Of a DNA stretch of 64,000 bases, positions 17,117 to 26,143 are shown in pieces (positions within the stretch are counted from its first letter, which is position 1; every line of letters begins with the position of its first letter). The position numbers and the translations under genes are program-made. Below the pieces are notes generated by a model. The model did no database searches. It saw nothing but the letters and a program-made list of their open reading frames with translations, and was not told the origin of the DNA. The DNA is from JAZBPO01 sp963691775 (GTDB lineage Bacteria > Pseudomonadota > Gammaproteobacteria > Pseudomonadales > Azotimanducaceae): positions 4,154,001-4,218,000 of the forward strand of contig OY829369.1 of assembly GCA_963691775.1 (NCBI GenBank), given 5' to 3'.

Positions 17117-18406
17117 GTGACTCTGCAGCTGCGCGTCTACATCGGCCTCGTACTCTTTGCGGGTGGCGTGCTCGCGGCAGGCCTCCTGCTTCGCGATCGC
17201 ACGGTGCCCTTCGATTCGGCCGCCTTCATCGATCAGCTGGACGACGATGCCTTCATAGCGCGTGGGGCGTATCTCGCAACGGCGGGGAATTGCGCGGGTT
17301 GCCATACGATGGAGCAGGGCGCTGCCCTGGCGGGCGGGCACGCTTTTCAGACGCCCTTCGGCGTTTTGCATTCGACCAACATCACCCAGGACCCGGAGGC
17401 GGGGATCGGTGCCTGGAGCCTCGATGACTTCGCCCGGGCCATGCGATCAGGTAAGCGTCCGGATGGCGAACACCTGTATCCGGCCTTCCCCTACACGGCA
17501 TATACGCAGCTGGAGGATGCGGACATTGCAGCTCTCTTCGCTTACCTGCGCACGATCCCTGCTGACTCGACGATTACGCCGGACAATGATCTCCGCTTCC
17601 CCTACAGCCAGCGTTGGCTGCTTCGGCCGTGGAAGGCGCTTTATCTTCAGGAGGGGCCGCGGGAGCGTACCGGTACCGATGCCCTACAGGTGCGAGGGGC
17701 CTATCTCGTGGAAGCGCTGAGCCACTGCAGTGCTTGCCACTCTCCGCGCAGTGGGCTTGGCGCAGAGCGGGAGGATGCGCATCTTGCCGGCGGCAGCTAC
17801 ACGGATCATGTCCCCGGCGGTGCCAGCGTACGCTGGTCGGCTCCGAACCTGACTTCTGATGCGCGCGGCCTCGGTCTCTGGTCCGAGGATGAGATCGCGG
17901 CGTATCTCCGAAGCGGGCGCAATCGGCATGTCGAAGTCTTTGGTCCGATGCGGGCGGTCGTGCTGGCGAGTACGCGGCACCTGAGCGAAGACGATCAGCG
18001 CGCCATGGCCCGTTACCTTGCGAACGTGCCCGCGCGCGCCGAACCGACTGCCCCGGCAGCCGATCGGCGAACGCTTGGCCGCGGGCGTACGGTTTACAAT
18101 CTGCACTGCGGAACCTGCCATCTGCCCACGGGTGAGGGCGACGTCGAGATGGCGCCGCGTCTGGATCGCGGGAGCCTCATCGTTCAGGACTCGGACCCGG
18201 CGGCGCTGCTCAACGTGATCCTCTATGGGCCCGCGCTCGCGATGCGAGCGTCCGGCTCGCCCTGGCGCACGCCCATGGACCACTATCGCTACGAGCTGGA
18301 CGACGAGGAGATTGCCGCAGTCGCGACGTACGTACGTAACAGCTGGGGCAACGCTGCGGGCGTGGTGCTGCCGGCAGCGGTGGCCGCGCAGCGCGCCGAG
18401 CCCTGA
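17117..18406 (+). CDS. Membrane-anchored tri-haem cytochrome c
   Basis: A 429-residue exported cytochrome with one N-terminal membrane anchor (about residues 6-25) and three CxxCH haem sites: CAGCH at 59-63, CSACH at 204-208 and CGTCH at 331-335. Three c-type domains on one chain is the layout of the cytochrome subunit of periplasmic alcohol, sorbitol and gluconate dehydrogenases (AdhB-like), which pass electrons to the quinone pool or a terminal oxidase. No such dehydrogenase is adjacent; instead DUF1592 and DUF1552 genes follow. The GTG start at 17117 is chosen because it sits just before the anchor with an AGGA site upstream. Confidence 0.9.
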   Translation: MTLQLRVYIGLVLFAGGVLAAGLLLRDRTVPFDSAAFIDQLDDDAFIARGAYLATAGNCAGCHTMEQGAALAGGHAFQTPFGVLHSTNITQDPEAGIGAWSLDDFARAMRSGKRPDGEHLYPAFPYTAYTQLEDADIAALFAYLRTIPADSTITPDNDLRFPYSQRWLLRPWKALYLQEGPRERTGTDALQVRGAYLVEALSHCSACHSPRSGLGAEREDAHLAGGSYTDHVPGGASVRWSAPNLTSDARGLGLWSEDEIAAYLRSGRNRHVEVFGPMRAVVLASTRHLSEDDQRAMARYLANVPARAEPTAPAADRRTLGRGRTVYNLHCGTCHLPTGEGDVEMAPRLDRGSLIVQDSDPAALLNVILYGPALAMRASGSPWRTPMDHYRYELDDEEIAAVATYVRNSWGNAAGVVLPAAVAAQRAEP

Positions 18407-18418
18407 GCTCCGTTTGCT

Positions 18419-20152
18419 ATGATCGCGAACGCTCGGCGGACACGAAGGCGACTGCGCTTGTCGACGAGGCTTCAGGAATTTCTTTCCCTTGCGCTCTGCA
18501 CGCTCGTGCTCATGGGCTGTGATGGTGCGCCCGCCGTCCTCGAACCCGCGGACAGTGCATCGCCCGGGCGCGTTCGCCTGCTCAGCGCAGAGCAATACTC
18601 GAACACCATCTCCGCCGTCTTTGGTCGCGACGTCAGCGCGAGCGTGCTGCCGCCAGTGCCGCCGCTCGCGCGCACGAAAGGATTGCTCGCCTCCGGGGCA
18701 TCGCTCGTTGGCTTAACAAGCGATCAGCTTTCGCAGATGCAGCTTGCGGCGGCGGCGATCGCGGCGAAGGTGGTCGACGAAGATCACCGCTTCTTTCTGC
18801 TCCCCTGCGCACCGGAGCAGGGTGATGCAGCCGATGACGAATGTGCACGCGCTGCGCTCGAGGCGGCGGGTCGACTGCTGCAGCGCCGACCGATGGAGAC
18901 CAAGCGCCTTGACGCACTGGTGGAGATCGCGGCGGAGGCCTCTCGTCAGACGGGTGACTTCTACGAGGGGCTCGCCCTCGCGCTGGAAGCGATCCTGATC
19001 AGTCCCGAGTTTCTGTTCATTGTCGACCGCCCCCGCGATCAGACCGCGGGCGAAGCGGCACTTGATGCGTATTCCCTCGCTGCTCGGCTCAGTTTCTTCC
19101 TCTGGAACGGACCGCCGGACGATGCGCTGCTGGACGCTGCGGCCCGTGGTGCGCTCGGCACACAGGGTGGGCTCGAACGCCAGGTCGATCGGATGCTTGC
19201 GAGTCCGCGTCTGGAGGAAGGCATGCGCGCCTTCTTCGACGACATGTTTGCCTTCGATGAGTTCAACGCGCTCGCCAAGGATCCGAACGTCTATCCGATG
19301 GTCACGGGCGCGACCCTTCGCGATGCGCGTGAGCAGACGCTGCGAACGGTCATCGATCACCTGCTTGATCGTGACGCCGACTACCGCGATCTCTTCGTCA
19401 CGCGGCGTACCTTCATGTCCATGCAGCTTGCCGCTTTGTACGGAACGCCCACTGGCCAGGGCTGGGTGGACCACGAGTTCGCCGAGCACAGCCATCGCAT
19501 GGGGCTGCTCACGCACGTGAGCTTTCTCGCAGCGAACTCCCATCCTGTGCGCAGCTCGCCAACCCTCCGCGGCAAGGCGCTCCGCGAGCGTTTCCTCTGT
19601 CAGGAGGTTCCGCCGCCGCCGCCGAACGTAGACTTCTCGCTGCTCGAAGACGCCGGTGACGTGCCCACGGCGCGAGAGCGCCTGTCCGTTCACAACACCA
19701 ATCCGTCCTGCGCAGGCTGCCATCTGATCACCGATCCGATGGGGCTCTCGCTGGAGAACTTCGACGGTGCTGGTCGCTGGCGCGATACTGAGAACGGCGC
19801 TGAGCTGGACATTGCCGGCGAACTCGATGGGGTGTTCTACGACGACATTCCCGGTCTCGCGCAGGCGATGCGCGATCACCCGAAGCTCTCCTGGTGCCTG
19901 GTCAATCGCCTCTACGCATATGGTACGGGCGGAGCCGTAGAACTTCGGCACGACCGGCCGGTGCTCGAGTACCTCGAAGCAAGGTTCGTTGAAGGCGATC
20001 ATCGCCTGCGCGGCATTCTGCGTACGCTTGCCACGAGCCGGGCGTTCACGACGATGCGCGCCGAGGCCGGGATCGGTATGGATACGACTGCGGTCGCTGA
20101 CGCATCGTCGCGGCTCGGCGCCGCGAGTTTGGAAGAGGAGGTCATGCGATGA
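18419..20152 (+). CDS. DUF1592/DUF1588/DUF1585-type lipoprotein with CxxCH
   Basis: A 577-residue predicted lipoprotein (lipobox LVLMGC, lipidated Cys34). It carries the three-domain arrangement common in Planctomycetes and Myxobacteria. RLLSAEQYSNTISAVFG opens a DUF1587-like start; LAARLSFFLWNGPPDDALL is typical of DUF1592. A DUF1588 block follows with RGKALRERFLCQEVPPPPPNV, ending at a haem-like CAGCH (Cys431-His435) and ITDPMGLSLENFDGAGRWR. The DUF1585 C-terminus contains LVNRLYAYGTGG. Function is unknown in the family; the CxxCH suggests haem binding. Its stop overlaps the ATG of the DUF1552 gene (ATGA). Confidence 0.88.
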   Translation: MIANARRTRRRLRLSTRLQEFLSLALCTLVLMGCDGAPAVLEPADSASPGRVRLLSAEQYSNTISAVFGRDVSASVLPPVPPLARTKGLLASGASLVGLTSDQLSQMQLAAAAIAAKVVDEDHRFFLLPCAPEQGDAADDECARAALEAAGRLLQRRPMETKRLDALVEIAAEASRQTGDFYEGLALALEAILISPEFLFIVDRPRDQTAGEAALDAYSLAARLSFFLWNGPPDDALLDAAARGALGTQGGLERQVDRMLASPRLEEGMRAFFDDMFAFDEFNALAKDPNVYPMVTGATLRDAREQTLRTVIDHLLDRDADYRDLFVTRRTFMSMQLAALYGTPTGQGWVDHEFAEHSHRMGLLTHVSFLAANSHPVRSSPTLRGKALRERFLCQEVPPPPPNVDFSLLEDAGDVPTARERLSVHNTNPSCAGCHLITDPMGLSLENFDGAGRWRDTENGAELDIAGELDGVFYDDIPGLAQAMRDHPKLSWCLVNRLYAYGTGGAVELRHDRPVLEYLEARFVEGDHRLRGILRTLATSRAFTTMRAEAGIGMDTTAVADASSRLGAASLEEEVMR

Positions 20153-21483
20153 GCACGTGGAATCGCCGGCGTTTCCTGCGCGGCACGCTGAAGGGCGCCG
20201 CGGTTTCCGTCGGGCTACCGCTTCTGGACGTGTTTCTCAACGATTCGGGCAGTGCGCTTGCGAACGGGGCGCCCATACCGCTGCGCTTCGGGACCTGGTC
20301 CTGGGGCCTCGGCATGAGTGAGTCGATCTTCGTGCCCAAGAAAACCGGCGCGAATTTTGACCTGCCTGAGGAGGTGGCGGCGCTTGCCCCGGTTCAGAAA
20401 CACCTGAACATGTACACGAATTTCCACGTGTTCAAGGACGACGCGCCGAACATGTGCCATCACTCGGGCTGGGTGGTACTGCGGTCGGGCATCGCGCCTA
20501 CGGACGGCAATCGGCGGCCGGGCGAGACCATCGATGTGGCCGTTGCACGCAAGATCGGCAACGCGACTCGCTTCCGCAGCCTGTCAGCGAACGCTACGGG
20601 GGATGTCCGCGACAGCTTCAGCTACGAGGGTGGCAACACGGTCACGACGCCGGAGTGGTCGCCGCTGCGTTTCTATCAGCGTTTGTTCGGAGACGGTTTT
20701 CAGGATCCGAATGCGGCTTCGTTCACGCCCGATCCGCGCGTCCTTGTGCGCAAGAGTGCGCTTTCGGTCGTGCGCGAGGATGCACGCAGGCTCGAGCGCA
20801 CCGTGGGCGCCGCCGATCGGGAGCGCCTGGATCAGTACTTCACCGGAATTCGCGATCTGGAGCGGCGTTTCGATCTCCAGCTCACGCGCCCCGACCCGCG
20901 GGAAGCATGCTTGCTGCCGGAGGCGCCCCGCGATCCTGCGGCCGGACTCGATGCAGATCTCGTCTCCATCCGCCATCGCATGATGGCTGATCTCCTGCTC
21001 ATGGCCGTCGCGTGCGACCAGACGCGGGTATTCAATCTCTTCTATGCCGCCGCGTTCTCGGCGACCACGAAGCCTGGTTATGACAAGCCGCATCACACGG
21101 CCACGCACGAGGAGGCCGTCGACGCCGAGCTCGGCTATCAGCCGAATACGTCCTGGTTCACCCGCCGCGCCATGGAAGAGTGGGCCTGGTACGTACAGCG
21201 CCTTGCCGACTTTCGGGAGGGGGACGGCACGCTGCTCGATCATTCGTTCATCTATGCCACGACCGATCAGTCCTTCGCGAAGATGCACGCGATCGATGGC
21301 ATTCCCATGTTCAGCGCTGGCAATGCCTTCGGTCGGGTGCGTACAGGGCTGCATGTCGACGGGGCAGGCACGCCCGGCTGCCGTCTTGGCTACACGGCGC
21401 AGCGACTCATGGGTCTCGATATTCAGGCCTGGGGTGACAAGAGCAACACCACGTCAGATGCGATCAGTGAAATCCTGGTCTGA
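20149..21483 (+). CDS. Tat-exported DUF1552 protein
   Basis: A 444-residue protein with a twin-arginine signal (NRRRFLRG, residues 5-12, followed by a short hydrophobic core to about 32). It belongs to the DUF1552 family, which nearly always sits next to DUF1592-type genes and has a distant alkaline-phosphatase/sulfatase-like look. Landmarks are FVPKKTGANFDLPEE, MCHHSGWVVLRSG, the ERLDQYFTGIRDLERR helix, YDKPHHTATHEE and SFIYATTDQSF. A Tat signal implies folding, perhaps with a cofactor or partner, before export. The reaction is unknown. Confidence 0.9.
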   Translation: MSTWNRRRFLRGTLKGAAVSVGLPLLDVFLNDSGSALANGAPIPLRFGTWSWGLGMSESIFVPKKTGANFDLPEEVAALAPVQKHLNMYTNFHVFKDDAPNMCHHSGWVVLRSGIAPTDGNRRPGETIDVAVARKIGNATRFRSLSANATGDVRDSFSYEGGNTVTTPEWSPLRFYQRLFGDGFQDPNAASFTPDPRVLVRKSALSVVREDARRLERTVGAADRERLDQYFTGIRDLERRFDLQLTRPDPREACLLPEAPRDPAAGLDADLVSIRHRMMADLLLMAVACDQTRVFNLFYAAAFSATTKPGYDKPHHTATHEEAVDAELGYQPNTSWFTRRAMEEWAWYVQRLADFREGDGTLLDHSFIYATTDQSFAKMHAIDGIPMFSAGNAFGRVRTGLHVDGAGTPGCRLGYTAQRLMGLDIQAWGDKSNTTSDAISEILV

Positions 21484-22819
21484 GCTGCGCGCACACGCAG
21501 CGCTGCTGCTTGCGCCCGTCACCGCCTTCGGCGCGGTCGCGGGCGGGGATCTTGTCACCCCTCATGAAGCCTGGCGCGAAGTTCCGATGCCGCCTGGCTT
21601 TCAGGTGGTGATCACGGAAACGGAAGGTCCGCTGTTTGCGGACGCCGAAGGCCGCACCCTCTACAAGTGGCCGCATCACAAACATCGTAACGGCTACAGC
21701 GGGGAGACGCCCGGTAACCCAGCCTGCTATGACGAGGTGATCACGGTCACGGCGGGGCTGATGAGCCCGTATCCCCCCGGTATCGAACTGCCAGAGGTCG
21801 AGCAGCGTCCGAGCTGCGCCGAGCTCTGGCCGCCGGTGCTTGCGGCAGCCGATGATCTTGGCGTCGGTGACTGGAGCATCATCGAACGTCGCGATGGGAC
21901 GCTGCAGTGGGCCTACGAGGAACAGCCGCTGTATCGCTCCATTCGCGATGCTCAGCCCGGTGATGTCCTCGGGGGCACGCGGCGCCGCTACGGGGGAGAT
22001 TCTCCGGCCTATCGCGTTCCCGTATCGCCGCCGCCGCTGCTGCCGCCCGGCTTCCAGATTCGGACGACGAGCATCGGCCGGATGCTCGCTACGGATCGCG
22101 CCCGCGCGGTCTATGCCTATGCCGGCGATCCGGATGACTGCACGGATGCGTGCGGCGAGAACTTCGAGCCGCTCATCGCACCCGCGCTCGCGCGCGCACA
22201 GGGTGAATGGGCGCCCGTGGAGCGAGCGCCGGGCATGCTCCAGTGGTCCTTCCGGGGTGCGCCGCTCTTTACCTACGCACTCGATCAGGAGTCGTGGGGA
22301 CAGCAGGGCAGCGACATCCCGGGGTGGCGCAACGTGTTCACGCAGCGAGCGCCTGCGTTGCCGGAGCGCTTCACCGTGCAGGAGACGCTTGCTGGCGAGG
22401 TGCTCGCTTCGCCGGAAGGGCGCACGATCTACCTCTACTACTGCGGCGAGGACTCGGCCGATCAGCTCGCCTGCGATCATCCGGGCGACACGCAGGTCTA
22501 TCGCCTTGCCATGTGCGGGGGCGGCGATCCCGAACGCTGCGCCGAGTACTGGCCCTACGTGGAGGCCAGCCCAGGCGAAGAAAGCACGTCCCGGACCTGG
22601 CGCATCGTGACGATCGATCCGCGCACGGGTCGTTTTGCGGCAGACGGAGCGCCTGGCAGCAAGCGGGTCTGGGCCTACAGGGATCGCCCGGTGTACACGT
22701 TCGGTCAGGATGAGAAGCCGGGAGACGTGAACGGCGGCGGCACCGGGGAGTGGCGCGGCCAGCGCAACGGGCTGCGTGCGTTCTGGCTTCGTGACGATTT
22801 CATGCGAGGGATTCTCTGA
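21458..22819 (+). CDS. Exported PF03640-type repeat protein
   Basis: A 453-residue exported protein carrying several copies of the COG4315 / PF03640 secreted repeat, whose core is G-R-T-x-Y-x-(F/Y) followed by Cys pairs and WPP. Clear units are GRTLYKWPHH with CAELWPPVL, ARAVYAYAGD with CTDACGENFEPL, and GRTIYLYYCGED with CAEYWPYVE. Cysteines are paired, fitting disulfides in the periplasm. The start is within the end of the DUF1552 gene (26-bp overlap); the ATG at 21458 opens a signal-peptide-like segment (AHAALLLAPVTAFGAVAG), while a GTG at 21467 is an alternative. PF03640 proteins often accompany cytochromes c, but their role is unknown. Confidence 0.8.
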   Translation: MRSVKSWSELRAHAALLLAPVTAFGAVAGGDLVTPHEAWREVPMPPGFQVVITETEGPLFADAEGRTLYKWPHHKHRNGYSGETPGNPACYDEVITVTAGLMSPYPPGIELPEVEQRPSCAELWPPVLAAADDLGVGDWSIIERRDGTLQWAYEEQPLYRSIRDAQPGDVLGGTRRRYGGDSPAYRVPVSPPPLLPPGFQIRTTSIGRMLATDRARAVYAYAGDPDDCTDACGENFEPLIAPALARAQGEWAPVERAPGMLQWSFRGAPLFTYALDQESWGQQGSDIPGWRNVFTQRAPALPERFTVQETLAGEVLASPEGRTIYLYYCGEDSADQLACDHPGDTQVYRLAMCGGGDPERCAEYWPYVEASPGEESTSRTWRIVTIDPRTGRFAADGAPGSKRVWAYRDRPVYTFGQDEKPGDVNGGGTGEWRGQRNGLRAFWLRDDFMRGIL

Positions 22820-23871
22820 TGCGCATTCAAATGCTCTGGCCGCTCACGCTTGCGCTCCTGCCCCCCGCCCTGAGCGCGGACGAGGCCTTCCCGGTTCGCG
22901 ATGGCCGCCTCGGTTACGTGATGACCGATCTCTTCTGGGCCGTGTATCAGACCGAGGACGCGAGTGAAGAGTGCCCTCGCGGATTCAACGACGGTCCGCG
23001 CGAGCAGTTCGAGAAACTGTTTCCGGAGCCGGGGGCGATGACCGTCGTCGATACGCAGCTTGCTCAGGAAGTACAGACCTGGCACCCGAGCACAGATTCG
23101 GACGGATTCGAATTTCTCGAAGTAGAGGGGCCGCATGCGTTTGGGCTGAACCTTGACGGAGCGGTCAGCGAAAACGATTTCGTGCATCCGGACGGTACGC
23201 CCGGCATCGACAACGAAGTCTATCGAGCCGTTGGCTGCATCATCGGTTTCCGTGGTCCTGATGGCGTGGAACACATCTTCCAGAACAAGGCGATCCTGGA
23301 CGAGCGCTACAACCGGATGATGATCGAGATCACGGGCATTGATGACGCACGGAACGATGACGACGTCGTCGTCACCTGGTACCGCGGCTCGGACCGGCTG
23401 CTCACGGACGCAACCGGGATAGAGGTGATGCCCGGAGGTACTCAGCGCGTCGATCTGCGCTGGGGATCATCGCTGGTGCGTGAGAGCAAGGGTCGCATCG
23501 AGGACGGCGTCCTCACGACCGAGCCCGTGGGCGATCTCGTCGTGCCCTGGCAAAACCTGAGCGTGCCCTCGATCCATATCTTTCGCGATGCACGCCTCCA
23601 GGTTCGCTTGTCGCCGAACGGGGCAGACGGTCTGCTCGCTGGCTATGCCGACGTTGAAAAGTATTACTTCCAGCTCATCCGCAACGATTCGACCCATCAT
23701 CTTTCGAATGGCCAGATCTCGGGTATTTCCCTGTACAAGGCGCTGAGCCGTCTCGCCGACGGCCATCCGGATCCGGAGACGGGCAAGAACACGGCAATCT
23801 CGACGGCGCTCGATGTGAAGATGGCGCAGGTTTTCATTGCTCACCCCGAGCCCCCCGCCGCGGCGCGCTGA
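22819..23871 (+). CDS. Orphan secreted protein of the cytochrome/DUF1552 cluster
   Basis: A 350-residue protein with a signal peptide (LWPLTLALLPPALSA) and no family I recognise. The mature part is acidic with two Cys (EECPRG and VGCIIG), beta-rich, and has repeated Gly/Asp motifs (GIDDARNDDDVVVTWYRG). GRLGYVMTDLFWAVYQTED near the N-terminus and QNLSVPSIHIFRDARLQVRLS near the C-terminus look like structured strands. It starts on the last base of the preceding stop (TGATG), so it is translated with the PF03640 protein and presumably belongs to the same exported system. Only three bases separate its stop from the convergent hisC stop. Confidence 0.85.
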   Translation: MRIQMLWPLTLALLPPALSADEAFPVRDGRLGYVMTDLFWAVYQTEDASEECPRGFNDGPREQFEKLFPEPGAMTVVDTQLAQEVQTWHPSTDSDGFEFLEVEGPHAFGLNLDGAVSENDFVHPDGTPGIDNEVYRAVGCIIGFRGPDGVEHIFQNKAILDERYNRMMIEITGIDDARNDDDVVVTWYRGSDRLLTDATGIEVMPGGTQRVDLRWGSSLVRESKGRIEDGVLTTEPVGDLVVPWQNLSVPSIHIFRDARLQVRLSPNGADGLLAGYADVEKYYFQLIRNDSTHHLSNGQISGISLYKALSRLADGHPDPETGKNTAISTALDVKMAQVFIAHPEPPAAAR

Positions 23872-23874
23872 GCT

Positions 23875-24963
23875 TCAGAGCCGGCGGAGAATTTCCGCGA
23901 CCCGGGCGTTGTGCTCGGGCATGCCGACCGTGATGCGCAATTGGCTGGCCATGCCGTATTCCGCGAGCGTCCGCGGAATCAGCCCCGCGCTGCGCAGTGC
24001 CAGATCTGCCGCTGCCGCCAGCGCCGGGTCAGGGAAATCCAAGCAGAAGAAGTTACCCGCCGCGGGCAGCATGCGGAACTCGTTGCCAGCGAGCGCCGTT
24101 CGCATCTCGGCCAGCGCCGTCCGCGTGGTGCGCGCGCTTGCTTCCTGGTGGTCGCGGTCTGCCAGGGCTGCGATCGCGGCGTTTTGCGCGGATGCACCGA
24201 CCACGAAGACCCCGCGCAGCCGCTCCAGCGCGTCGAGGACGGGCGCCGGGCACAGGGCCCAGCCGATACGCAGGGCCGCGAGCGCATAGAGCTTGCTGAA
24301 GGTGTGCGTTACGACGGTGTTCGGTCGGTCGTCTTCCACGAGCGCGGTACCGCTCTCGTAGCCGGGATCATCAACGTACTCACCGTAGGCTGCATCCAGT
24401 ACGAGCAGTACCTCCGAGGGCAGGCGTGCACGCAATCGCCGTATCTCCGCTCCGGCGATGAGCGTGCCGGTGGGGTTGTTGGGGTTCGCCAGAAACACGA
24501 TGCGCGTGCGCGGCGTCACTGCCGCGAGCAGCGCGTCGACGTCGCATGCGAAATCGAGCGCCGGCGCGGCGACCGGCGTTGCGCCGCAGGACTGGGCGGC
24601 GATGCGGTAGGCGATGAATGAGTACTCCGGGTAGAGCACCTCGTCGCCCGGCCCTGCGTAGGCGCGCGCCAGCAGGTTGATGAGTTGCTCCGAGCCCGCC
24701 TCGCACACGATCCGATCGGCGCGTACGCCGTAGCGATCGGCGATCGCTGTCTTCAGCTCGACGCAATCCGGGTCGGGATAGCGCCCGAGATCGGACACGC
24801 GCTGGGCGGCTTGGACAGCGGCGGGACTCGGGCCGAGCAGTGATTCGTTAGAGGACAGCTTCACGACTTCCGCAACGCCCGGAACGACCGTCTCGCCAGG
24901 CAGGTAGGGCTGAACCTGGTTTACCCAGGGCAGGGGGTGGGGCATGTTGGTCGATGCGGTCAT
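23875..24963 (-). CDS. hisC: Histidinol-phosphate aminotransferase-type PLP enzyme
   Basis: A 362-residue fold-type I aminotransferase of the HisC family. It shows KLSSNESLLGPSP at the N-terminus, RYPDPDC, the cofactor region with NPNNPTGT, the strand-Asp of LVLDAAYGEY, and the PLP lysine in HTFSKLYALAALRIGW. The C-terminal LRITVGMPEHN is the usual substrate-carboxylate Arg region. Biosynthetic HisC is one possibility, but no other his gene is near. It is the third gene of an operon with a glutamine-synthetase-like ligase and an iron alcohol dehydrogenase, so a catabolic transaminase is also plausible. Start at 24963 (MTAST); an ATG at 24945 is an alternative. Confidence 0.85.
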   Translation of the reverse strand: MTASTNMPHPLPWVNQVQPYLPGETVVPGVAEVVKLSSNESLLGPSPAAVQAAQRVSDLGRYPDPDCVELKTAIADRYGVRADRIVCEAGSEQLINLLARAYAGPGDEVLYPEYSFIAYRIAAQSCGATPVAAPALDFACDVDALLAAVTPRTRIVFLANPNNPTGTLIAGAEIRRLRARLPSEVLLVLDAAYGEYVDDPGYESGTALVEDDRPNTVVTHTFSKLYALAALRIGWALCPAPVLDALERLRGVFVVGASAQNAAIAALADRDHQEASARTTRTALAEMRTALAGNEFRMLPAAGNFFCLDFPDPALAAAADLALRSAGLIPRTLAEYGMASQLRITVGMPEHNARVAEILRRL

Positions 24964-24976
24964 TGAGCGGATCCGG

Positions 24977-26143
24977 TCAGGCGGACGAGGAAAGGCTGCC
25001 CCGAAGGGCATCCCCGAGCAGCGTTCGATAATCGGCTGCGGTCAGCGGGATGGGATTACCACCGCCGGCGGGATCGATCGCAGCCGCTTTGGCGAGCATA
25101 TCGAGATTCGCCTCGGTAACGCCCAGAGCCTCAACAGTGTGCGGAATCGACAGGCGTGCGCGCAGCTCCAGAATCCAGTCCTGCACGGCCTCGTAGCCGT
25201 CTCCGGGAAGCTCGAGGGCGACCGCGAGCTGCGTCAGGCGGCTCTCGATCGCCGGGCGATTGCGGGCGATGACATAGGGCATCATGACGGCGTTGATGAG
25301 CCCGTGGTGCGCGCCGAGTGCGGCGCCGATAGGATGCGCCATCGCATGCATCGCGCCCAGGCCTTTCTGGAAGGCGGTGGCGCCCATGAGTGACGCGGCG
25401 AGCATGCCGCTGCGCGCATCGAGATTGTCGCCCTGGGCCGTTGCATCTTCGAGATGCGCGGCTACCAGACGCATGCCCTCGACGGCGATGCCGTCAGCCA
25501 TGGGATGAAAGCCGCTGGCGCAGAACGCCTCGAGACTGTGGCTGAGCGCATCCATGCCCGTTGCTGCCGTCAGATGAGGAGGCAGGGAGCGGGTCAGGAC
25601 CGGATCGCAGATCACCTGTACGGGCAGCATCGCAGGATGAAACACGATGACCTTGCGTGTGGCCTCTTCATCGATGATCACGCTTGAGCGCCCGACTTCA
25701 GAGCCCGTCCCTGCGGTCGTCGGGATGGCGACGGTCGGCGCAATGCGGGCGGGATCGGCGTGGGTCCAGTTGTCGCCGACATCCTCGAATTGCCAGAGCG
25801 GGTGATCCTGGTGCGCGACGAGCGCGATGGCCTTGCCCACGTCGATCGCGCTCCCGCCGCCGATCGCGATCACGCCGTCCCGGTCAGTCTCTCGAAAAAT
25901 CCTCGCGCCGGCGTCGACGTCGGCACCGACAGGATTCGGCGACGAGTCGGCAAAGCAGATCGCGCCCCGGGCCGCGTTCGCGCAGTGGCGTGAAAGCTCG
26001 GCGAGCATGGGCAGCCCGGCAAGGCCCGGATCGGTGACGATCAGTGGTCGTTCGACCCCTGTTTCCGCGAGTACCGAAGCGATCTCCGCCAGGCGACCTG
26101 CGCCGAAGCGAATGCGCGTCGGATAGTTCCAGTCGCCGCGCAT
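24977..26143 (-). CDS. Iron-containing alcohol dehydrogenase
   Basis: A 388-residue group III (Fe-type) alcohol dehydrogenase. The NAD-binding GGGSAIDVGKA is at 95-105 and PTTAGTGSEV at 141-150. Predicted metal ligands are Asp198 and His202 (GMDALSH), His266 (GAMHAMAH) and His280 (GAHHG), with spacing equal to that of E. coli FucO. It should interconvert an alcohol and an aldehyde in the cytoplasm. The ATG at 26143 shares one base with the stop of the ligase gene (TGATG), and the aminotransferase starts 13 bp downstream. Three linked genes suggest one pathway, perhaps for an amino-alcohol or amine (inference). Confidence 0.92.
   Translation of the reverse strand: MRGDWNYPTRIRFGAGRLAEIASVLAETGVERPLIVTDPGLAGLPMLAELSRHCANAARGAICFADSSPNPVGADVDAGARIFRETDRDGVIAIGGGSAIDVGKAIALVAHQDHPLWQFEDVGDNWTHADPARIAPTVAIPTTAGTGSEVGRSSVIIDEEATRKVIVFHPAMLPVQVICDPVLTRSLPPHLTAATGMDALSHSLEAFCASGFHPMADGIAVEGMRLVAAHLEDATAQGDNLDARSGMLAASLMGATAFQKGLGAMHAMAHPIGAALGAHHGLINAVMMPYVIARNRPAIESRLTQLAVALELPGDGYEAVQDWILELRARLSIPHTVEALGVTEANLDMLAKAAAIDPAGGGNPIPLTAADYRTLLGDALRGSLSSSA

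Noticed and set aside
18713..20002. Long open frame antisense to the DUF1592-type gene
   Set aside because: No signal, motif or ribosome binding site; the sense frame has a lipobox and family motifs.
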